DNA of 64,000 nucleotides from Botryosphaeria dothidea (taxonomy: Eukaryota > Ascomycota > Dothideomycetes > Botryosphaeriales > Botryosphaeriaceae): contig WWBZ02000007.1 in NCBI GenBank assembly GCA_011503125.2, forward strand, positions 1,426,001 to 1,490,000. The letters run 5' to 3'. Position 1 is the first letter of the stretch, and every line of letters begins with the position of its first letter. The notes below the pieces were generated by a model. It was not told the DNA's origin. It made no database searches and worked only from the letters and a program-made list of their open reading frames with translations. Shown piece after piece: positions 56,389 to 64,000 of this stretch. The position numbers were made by a program, and so were the translations under genes.

Positions 56389-58819
56389 CTAGAGTCCCCA
56401 ATCCTCCTTCAGCATTTGGATCCATTGCTTGTAATGGACATGTTCGCCGTCCAGGAGAACATGGTCCTTCGGAATTTCGTGTGGAGCCGGTCCATTGGTC
56501 TTGAAGAAGTCGTGGATGGGGCTGCAGCCGCGGACCTTCAAGGTCGTTTCTTCCAGGTCCTTGTGGCAGGAATCGCACAGGTCGACCTTGCAGTACCTGC
56601 AGGTCTGGAAGTGGCCCCACGTAAGCTCCGTCTCGCAGGTCTCGCAAGGGCCATAAGTCTGTGCCTTGGCGGAGCGGTTCTCGCTGTCGTTTTCGGCGCC
56701 CAGGCCGTAGTGGTGTTGCAAGAATAGAGACATCGCTCTTGTTGCATTCTCGTCACCTTCGACGTGGCCCTCCCAGTTGTCGGCAGCCGTCATGAGCGTC
56801 TCGGCCAGGAGAAGGAAACCGCTCTCGGCATTGGAAGGATTCCTGCCCTCCAGCTTTCCGACAGCGCACTTGGCATTGAACCTGAAGTTCTCCAGTGCCC
56901 TGTCGCTGTCGTCGTATATTTGGTGCCAGGCCGTAAGCATCAATGATGAGCAATGGGCATACCACCACATGTTCGTAACGGGGTCCGCGCCCCTTCCGGC
57001 TGCCTCTTCGAGCTTCTTGGCATATTTCGATGGGTCCTCGCCGGAAATGTGAGCCTCCAGAGCCTTGGTAAAGTAGATGTTGCAGAGTGATCTTGTCGCA
57101 TTGGTCCTCGCCCGGTAGACAATGGAATCGCTGTCACCGTTCGCCGAGTCGCCGAGTACTTTCCTCCAGAGCTTGATGGCCTGCTTATCCTTGTGGTCTT
57201 CCCAGTAGAGTTGAGCCAGCTGTTCCCGCAAAATAGGAAGGTAGATGCGGCCTTCGGTCAGCTCCACTTCACTCAAGCAGTTCTCCAGCATCCGCGTCAA
57301 AACCACCTTGGTCAATTTCACGGCAGAATCATCTCCGTTGGCCTTGGGCTTCGGAAGATACCTCTGGAACAACTTCCAGTCTGACCTTCCATTGATGATG
57401 TAGGCTTCGATCACCCTCTGCAGAACATTTCCTTGCTTGTTGTTAGGGAAAAGGCGAGGCACAGTGATCTTCTGGTCAGAGCCCTTGGGAATGACAGAGT
57501 CCTCTCTGGTGTGGGAAGGCTCCGGAGCATCGGTGGTGTGAGATGATGCGTCATCGTCCAGGTCCGTCGCCGTGGCAGAGGCTGCTTCCGAGTGCGTATC
57601 ATCGTCCTTGGTCAAAACAACTGGAGGATCGACGGGCACAACTTCCGTTGATTGAACAACAGACTCCGTGGGTGCGTCATCCTCAGTCTGTGTAACCGGA
57701 ATTTCGGGGATGATTTCCTCCGGCGACACGACCACGCTCTTCTCCTCGACAATGGTGACTGCTTCTTCGGTAGGGGAAACGGGAACAGTAGAGGTCTCGG
57801 CCGGCGAAACCTCTTCCTTGGTAGTCGTCTGGGCCGTAAGTGTCTCCGTAGAAATCTCATCCTTGAGGGGAACAACAGGTTCTTCCGATGACAAATCCTC
57901 TTTCACAGGCTCTTCAACTGCAGGCGAGGTGCTTTCCTCGACGGGAAGCTCGGTCCTCGTCGAGGTTGCAGAGGTTTCGATGGGTGATTCTTCCTCGGTA
58001 GGGCTGGCTGATGCCTTATTCCGTGTTTCGGCCTTCTCGGGAATAGCAGGAGGTTCGTCGGACGGCAGTTCCTCTCTTGGCTTCTCCTCGGCTGGGGTGA
58101 AAAATAGTTCGGTGTTCTCGGTCGTGGCAGTGCGAGGGACATCCACATGTAAATCTTCCTTGGCTGGTGAGGTAGGTGTCCTAGGGATGTAATCATCCTC
58201 TGCGGCCTTGGTCGAAGTGTCATGCTCTTCAGCGTCCGTGGTAATTTCCGCAGTAGTCGGAACAGCAGCTTCCTGGGCAGGTGCATCATCCGCTTCAACG
58301 TTCTTCTCTGATGGAGAAGCAGAGACCTCGGCAGGTAGCTTCTCGTCGGCGGGCTTCTCGGTGGTGTCGACGGGAGCACTCTCGGCGACTGACTGCTCCT
58401 TTACATGCTCTGCAGCTGCAGGAGCGGCGTCGGTCTCGGCGGGCAATTGGTCCTTCGCGGTGTCTCCACTCAGCGGAGCAACTGTCTCAGGTTTTTGCTT
58501 TTCCTCCGTGATCACTTCCGCTTCAGTCGAGGCAGCAGCCGGCTTTTCGGCGGGTAAATGGTCCTTTGTGGCCTCCTCGCTTGTCGGAGTCTCAGGCTTC
58601 TCCGTGGATAAATCCTGCCCACCACTCTCCTCGCCTGCCTTCACAGCCTTGCTTGCGCCATTCTGCTCCTCCTTCCTGACCTTTCCACTCGAGGTCACAC
58701 CAGATCTGTCCGACTTTCTCGGGAACCTGCTTCGCGGGCTTGACTGGAAGGTCCGACTCGGGCTCATCCTTGGGTCCACAGCAGAAAAATCGCCGCATGC
58801 CTCGACGCTTGGGCGGCAT
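56389..58819 (-). CDS. Large acidic protein with C-terminal ZZ-type zinc finger
   Basis: The frame 58680-56389 (763 codons) is continuous. The natural start MPPKRRGMRRFFCCGPKDEP lies at 58819 in another frame. A small intron ending GAAAG at 58681 (34, 46 or 64 nt depending on donor) would join them; with 34 nt the product is 798 residues. A lysine-basic N-terminus with Cys-Cys is followed by about 400 residues rich in Glu, Thr, Pro, Ser with imperfect EE-x-P repeats. Then comes a helical, TPR-like region (LREQLAQLYWEDHKDKQAIKLW) and a ZZ finger with CETCETELTWGHFQTC, YCKVDLCDSC and CSPIHDF. ZZ fingers bind N-termini or partner proteins. Function unknown. The antisense frame 58208-59104 is a shadow of the acidic repeats. 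Confidence 0.8.
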
Positions 58820-60182
58820 GTTTGTTCAAGACAAGAGGTTGGGGTAGCAGCAGGTAGTCCGACAGGGGGACGAGGGATTGCGCCGTTTTTCAACTTCTTG
58901 GATTGCGGGCAGCGCTTTGACCCCCCACTGCGCTCTGTCCGTATATGCCAATATGAATGCCCCACCAAGCGTCCGATGCGTAAGCGTTGCCGCCGCCGCG
59001 TCTCGAGAGAATCCTTAAAAGCGGTGTGGATTGGGTGTAGATCCGGGTACCTGAATCGGTCCCCGCATAAAACTTTGCTTCCCGATCCAATGACGAGAAG
59101 TTGAGAGGGTCGGGGCTTGGGGCTGAGCTCGCTGCGGTTATGATTTCCCACAAAACCGATGTCGGTCCGCGCAACCAGAGGGACCAAAGACGTTCAAGCG
59201 AGTAAGGCCAATAAGTTTGCGGCGAAGTTGCTCGGGAGGACCTGGGCTGGACCCTCCCGCGGTAGCTCCGACGTGGAGGTCGACTTAGTCAGCGTAATGA
59301 TTGGGTGCGTGGGCTCCGCGTGCTGCCACCGGTCAGTGGTCGGGCCGGGCAATCGCAATACTGGGCTGATTGCGAAGGAGTCTGTCTTGTGACCCTCGGC
59401 ACGGACTGAACAGACGACTTTCGACGTGATATGTACCTACTATGATGCTTCAGACCCCAGGTCACACGGCCGTATCAAGGACTCGAAGCCCGCAACCTAG
59501 CAGCAAGAAAACGTGAGGTGCAGACAGGAACGGCCAAGACATACGAAATCAAACAATGCACGACTGAGACGGAGGTAATAAAGATTCTATGTCAAAAGGA
59601 TAGCTACAGGTAATATGCATCTTCTCATTAAGGTGTTTCAATGCCGTCTTAAGGGGGGTCGTCATCCAATTCATCAAGGGTACTCTCGTGTCAAGTCATG
59701 AGTTCGTCGGCCGTCGCCTTCCTTCGGCTTTGTTCTTTTGGTATTTTGTCTTTTCGGAGTGGTAGTGCAGGTCTGAAGTCGCGGGTATAAAGAGTATAAT
59801 CGCTTTTCCGTCTCGACCATTGGCTAACAGAGGCGCGGACGCGGAGCTGCAGGCTGCATCCTAGGATGAAGGTGACGTGCAACCTGGGGCCCATGGTTGA
59901 TCGGTGGTTGGAGAAGGGGGTTTGGTGGCACGCGGCTCTGGCGCGCGCGACAACCTCCTGAAGGAGAGGATATGTGTCCTCCCGGCGGGATGCCGAACGT
60001 CCAGAATGAATCGGCTCCTCGAAGAGAAGCACGAGCGATCAGGAAATGAATACGCTCCGGATTACGTGCAGCGGATGGGGGGTGTGGGCGCTGGGTGACC
60101 TTGCGCATTGGCATGCCGGCCGTCGGTGGCCCCTCCGACATCATCTCCTGTCGGGCACCTCATTGTTTGGGGGGCTCCGGCC
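58820..60182. other. Intergenic, 1.36 kb
   Basis: Promoter region of the ZZ-finger gene on the left; no gene supported. Open frame leftward of 59187 lacks an ATG and is not protein-like before 58819. Confidence 0.4.
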
Positions 60183-60668
60183 TCAAATGAAGTGTTTGGC
60201 CAGGCTCGCAAGACTCATCAAGCTGCCGAGGTTCAAGCCGTCGCTGCCTCCTCCGTAGTCATTGCCGTACCCGGAGCTGCCATAATATCCGCCAGAGTAG
60301 CTCCTGGCACCATAGCCGTTAAAGCTCCCACCAAGGCTCCCACCACCGAGCGCGCTTGTTCAGGGCGCGCGGCAGGCTGATGCCAAACTGTCGCAGAACG
60401 CCGTGCAGAGCACCGCTGCTCAACAGAGGCATGACGACCATGAAGAACAGCTTGACTGGGTGGCGGCGCGCATAGATGTAGAGCTCGCGCAAAAGCTGCT
60501 TGATCTTGTAGAGCAGGCGAATTGATGTAGCCGTCCGCGCGGGCGGCGCTTGTAGTAGGAGGAATGCGAATGCGACGAGTAGGTGCTGCCGGCGCGACCC
60601 CAGCTCGGCTTCGAGTAGTAGCCGCCGGAGGAGCTGTAAGGCGAGCGCGAGGGCCCGAACCAACCCAT
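60183..60668 (-). pseudogene. Small Gly/Ser/Tyr-rich protein gene with three +1 frameshifts
   Basis: Starts MGWFGPSRSPYSSSGGYYS at 60668 in frame 1. After YYKRRPR the sensible translation moves one base to DGYIN. It moves one further base to RLLYKIKQLLRELYIYARRH with the hydrophobic segment KLFFMVVMPLLSSGALHGVL. After LPRALNK it shifts one more base to a GGGSLGGSFNGYG tail ending MSLASLAKHFI at 60183. Skipping one base at each of three places (about 60497-60514, 60498 and 60349) gives about 160 residues of coherent composition. No intron can do this. Either the gene is dead or the assembly has three single-base insertions. I recognise only a loosely similar fungal small-protein pattern (RRPRDGYI followed by a membrane helix). 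Confidence 0.6.
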
Positions 60669-62254
60669 TGTCGGAGCGCGCTGTCTCGTGGTCGGGTAGT
60701 GATAGAAGGTCGAGGTGGAGCGCACGTCACTGGGGGAGTGGCGGCTGAGCGGGACGTGCAGGTAGTCGTTGCGGCGGTGTGGGTGCTTGCGGACGATTCC
60801 ACGAGGGCGTGAGACAATCATCGAGGAGATCAGAGCGAGAGAACAATACCTATACGAGGAGGATGTGCGCGGATGCAGCGGGAACCGGTTTGCGCTCGGA
60901 CAGCTTCGTTCTCTTGTAGGGCTTTGCAGCAGCTGTGAGTGATGGAGACGGACCGAACGGGACGCACAGATTTCTGCGCGGCAAGTGGGGACGCTCCAGC
61001 TGTCAGTGCATTTGGCACCAAACCGACGACGTGCAGCTTTTCCGGTCAGACAAGTCTGGAAACGCGACCGGTGACTGGCGCGGTGCAAGCGCAGGGAGTC
61101 GGGTTGCAGTGGTGAAGAAGGGTCGCGCACGGACACTGGCTCGAGGCCGCGAGGGGCCTTTTTGCAGCTTGGCCGTGCAGTGTTCGCTGACCGCAAGTTG
61201 GAGGCTGGGGGGCGGCCGGTTTGCGAGCCAGTGGCAGCCCAGCTAGGCCGTAGGCGGCTTGAAGCTTATGCAGGTCGTGAAGGTTCGCAGGGCAGATCAC
61301 CACGCGTTCCGCACGCCAATCGCGCGTCGCTCCTGAGAGATCCAGACACTCGTCGATCAGCGGCGCCCGGCAAACACAGCAGAATGGATGCGTGCGAGCT
61401 ATCAGAAGACAATTTCTGCCTGCATTGGCCGAGTCTCGAACTCAAGCAGCACAGTGGAGCTGTTGTCGTGGTTGGGCGTCATCCGTCGCACGCTCAGCCC
61501 ACTGCACCGCGGCCAAGAGCTCCCCAGCAATAGCACCAACGCCCGTTTTCGTCCCGTGTGTCGGCTCCCGCGCCAGCCGTCCAAATGCCAGGATCGCACT
61601 TCGCGCCGTTTCCACACTCATTGCCACTTCGGGCCACAAGGTTCAGCACGCAGTTCTCTGGACAGACGTGAGGTTGATCCTGGTGGGCTCGTGCTCAACG
61701 CTGGGACTCTGGACCGCCCTGCTGGAAATCATGAGGCGGGTCGCTGCAGGCTGGACGCTGCTCCTCGGGACGGGGCGACGGTCCAGTCACTGTCTGCGAG
61801 AAATCTCGTAGGAGTCATTTGTGGGGAGCATCTCCGCTGTCGTCTGTGGAACAGAGCATGTCCGGGTAATTTCCGTTGCGTCACGCAGACTGTACGGGTC
61901 TGATTCTGGTGATTTCCTTCAGATTGACACTGATGAGGATGAAATGAGGTTGATGCGTCGTTTCACAAGGCCTGCAATAATGGCAGACCTAATAAGGCTG
62001 CTGTGCGCGTGAGACTTAGTCAGGAAGGGGAAAGAGCACGTGAAGATAGAGAGATAGATAGAGACCCTGACCGCGCCACGATGTGGCGGTGAAGAATACG
62101 TCATGAGCGAGAGGTGTCCAGACGAAGTCCAGGCAGCCCAGTTCCATCGCTCTCCCGCTCTCTCTATCCAACTCTTCCCCTCAGGTGCTCCGCCCGCCTC
62201 CTGATATCCTCAGAGTCCTGAATTCACCTAGCTCTGCGCTGCTGCCCCGCAACC
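60669..62254. other. Intergenic, 1.6 kb
   Basis: GC-rich frames on both strands (e.g. 61388-61903) lack domains. The left end is promoter of the small gene and the right end (62150-62254, C/T-rich) that of the J-domain gene. Confidence 0.4.
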
Positions 62255-63077
62255 ATGTCTGGTAAGCTTAATTTCCCCGCCTCTCTGGCCCCAACGTAAG
62301 GCTAACCTACTGTGAAGCCCCAGATTACTGTAAGTCTTGATAATCACGAGAACATCATGGCCCCTATAACTCAGTCCTCAAGACAAGATCCTCGACATCC
62401 CGCCCAAGGCGACCCAGCAACAGATTCGGGATGCATACAAGAAGGCCGCATTGAAGCACCATCCCGACCGCGTCCCCGCCGAGTCCCCTGAACGCGCCTC
62501 ACGGACCAAGCGCTTCCAGCAGATCAACGATGCTTACTACACCCTTTGCGATCCCGCTCGCCGTCGCGAATATGATGCTGCCCGCACCTACAACAATTAC
62601 ACCGGAGGTTTCGATGACAGTGAACCGGAGGAGGAAATCCCCAGACCCCAGGGACAGCAGGGCACGACCCCCGGCGGTTTCCCCTGGTCGTCCTTCTTTG
62701 GCGGCAGTACTTCGAGCTCGGACAACAACGGCGGCGCTTCGACAGAGAACGAGCGCGAGCGCTTTAGTAATGAGCAGTTCGGTAACGTCTTCGAGGAGAT
62801 GCTGCGCGAGGAAGGCATGGCGGAAGGTGAGCAGGCACAGCCAACTGGCAAGTTCTGGAGTCTCGTGGGTGGGCTGAGTGGTGGCGCTATGGGCTTCATC
62901 ATCGCCAATTTCCCTGGAGCGGTTGCGGGAGCTGTAGCTGGGAACAGACTGGGCGCGGTGCGTGATGCGAGAGGAAAGAGCGTCTACGCCGTCTTCCAGG
63001 AGCTGCCGCAGGCGGACAAAGCCCGTATGCTGAGCGATCTTGCGAGCAAGGTCTTCGCGCACGCTGTGAGCTCTTGA
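62255..63077 (+). CDS. J-domain (DnaJ/Hsp40) protein with glycine-zipper membrane segment
   Basis: Three exons: 62255-62261 (7 nt), 62318-62329 (12 nt) and 62383-63077, giving 237 residues. They join as MSAPDYYKILDIPP, the canonical J-domain start, which proves both tiny exons. The J-domain (about 5-75) contains AYKKAALKHHPDRVP with the HPD motif that stimulates Hsp70 ATPase. A Gly/Ser/Asp-rich linker follows, then an acidic region, then GLSGGAMGFIIANFPGAVAG, a glycine-zipper hydrophobic segment, and AGNRLGAVRDARGKSVYAVF. The layout is that of class C J-proteins conserved in filamentous fungi, possibly membrane associated. Client unknown. Confidence 0.9.
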
Positions 63078-63971
63078 GAGGGCTATGGCGGCCAGCGAGA
63101 TGGTGCACTGAAGGGGGTTGCGAGCCGGACATGACGAAACGGTTACGATTGTGATATCCCTGGAATTGTTTGCTTGGATATTGGCGTTTTTGCTTGGTAT
63201 AGGATCTGTTGAGTGCAGGACAACAGGAGCCGGATTGGTGCAGCAGGACAGCGAGAATAATGCAGAGGCCGGGCCACCGAAATGGACCTAACCCTGTGTT
63301 GCAACGTCGTGGAACGCCCCTTTCATCATGCGTTGAGGTTCTGCGAGTGCTTTTTCGTGTATGTAGGAAATAGATAACTCTTCACGCGTTTTGAAACCCC
63401 GTGGTTTCCTGTGAGGCGCGCGGCTACACTAGACGGAGGCTCAAAAATCGGGATCCTGGGCTGCGGGCTCTAGACGAAACGCAGCGGATGAAACGCAACG
63501 GCTTTGGTTGGGGAATGGGATCAAGCTTTTGCTGCGGAACCTTGCTCTGATCGGTTGCGCGCAGAGCGAATGATTCAGGCACACGCCAGGACGCGAATGG
63601 TCCGGGCCGACAGCGCGCCGGGGGCTTCTTCGTCATAGCGAGCGATGCTTGCCCGAGGCCCTGGCCCGCCGCTCTTCTCCAATTCTCACTCCACAAGCTC
63701 GCTTCTCCCTTCTCTGTGTGCGCCCAGAGCCTCTCTCTTTGCTGCCTGTGCTGCTGACACATTGCGCCGCACTTTGCCCGAGTCCTCCCGCCAATTTCCA
63801 TCTTCCTCCATCACCTGCCTCTTCCACCAAGACCTATCCTCCCACCTGCTCGTTTTCTCCCGCTTTCCATGCTCCACAGCCTCACACGCGAACACGCCAG
63901 AGTGACTGTTGCCCTTTAGCCGTCCCCCGTGCCCTGCATTTTACAAGCAAACATTCTAGCAGTCCGCAACC
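63078..63971. other. Intergenic; probable promoter of the next gene
   Basis: No gene supported. 63650-63960 is strongly C/T-rich, as in 5' leaders of fungal housekeeping genes. Confidence 0.4.
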
Positions 63972-64000
63972 ATGACGAACAAAACTCGAGTGGCGTACAT
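63972..64000 (+). CDS. First codons of a gene cut by the window end
   Basis: An ATG in CAACCATGACG after a pyrimidine-rich leader opens a frame reading MTNKTRVAY to the window edge. Too short to identify; the call rests on context only. Confidence 0.35.

Noticed and set aside
57668..59104. Plus-strand frames of 174 and 298 codons
   Set aside because: Antisense shadows of the repetitive acidic coding region of the ZZ-finger gene.
1..64000. CRISPR array, prophage or rRNA genes
   Set aside because: Eukaryotic sequence; no regularly spaced repeats and no rRNA signatures were seen.

Overview
The window is nuclear DNA of a filamentous ascomycete (Pezizomycotina). Short GT-AG introns of about 45-70 nt carry CTAAC/CTGAC-type branch sites. 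There are two intron-bearing tRNA genes and a U6 snRNA gene. The gene families are typical of the group: Zn2Cys6 regulator, HET domain, PTH11/rhodopsin-like membrane proteins, LysM and HsbA secreted proteins, CYP504. The sequence alone does not fix the class or genus. Coordinates of multi-exon genes were built by hand from reading frames and splice signals.

Left part (1-16.5 kb), gene-dense: the N-terminal part of a P450 running off the edge; an amino acid permease divergent from a RidA-like protein; a Zn2Cys6 regulator divergent from a CYP504 (phenylacetate hydroxylase-type) P450; a GNAT acetyltransferase; a secreted HsbA-type protein; a tRNA-Val; a Ser-rich GPI-anchored protein; an ACS-family MFS transporter. 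Perfect inverted repeats built on the same TGTCGG half-site lie in both divergent promoters around the Zn2Cys6 gene. This suggests that permease, RidA and CYP504 form a small regulon for amino acid or aromatic acid use. The tRNA-Val(CAC) gene is the most unusual locus: besides the normal anticodon-loop intron it carries a 55-nt insertion in the D-stem with spliceosomal-looking ends.

Middle part (17-41 kb): a LysM protein, tRNA-Ser(GCT), a PTH11/rhodopsin-like protein, a GH28 polygalacturonase with an aberrant 3' splice site, a broken CxxC zinc-finger gene between two copies of a 50-bp repeat, a hairpin MITE-like element, a short-chain dehydrogenase, a PI-PLC-like protein, an LRR protein, a HET-domain pseudogene and a second PTH11/rhodopsin-like protein. 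Secreted and surface proteins are frequent here, as in plant- or surface-associated fungi.

Right part (42-64 kb): a gene-poor stretch (about 42-48 kb) holding the second MITE copy, then U6 snRNA with a TATA box and a B-box-like element just after the terminator, a C2H2/fungal_trans regulator, a 7-TM protein, a UDP-sugar dehydrogenase-like fragment protein, a large acidic ZZ-finger protein, a small protein with three apparent +1 frameshifts, a J-domain protein with a 7-nt first exon and a 12-nt microexon, and the first codons of a further gene at the edge.
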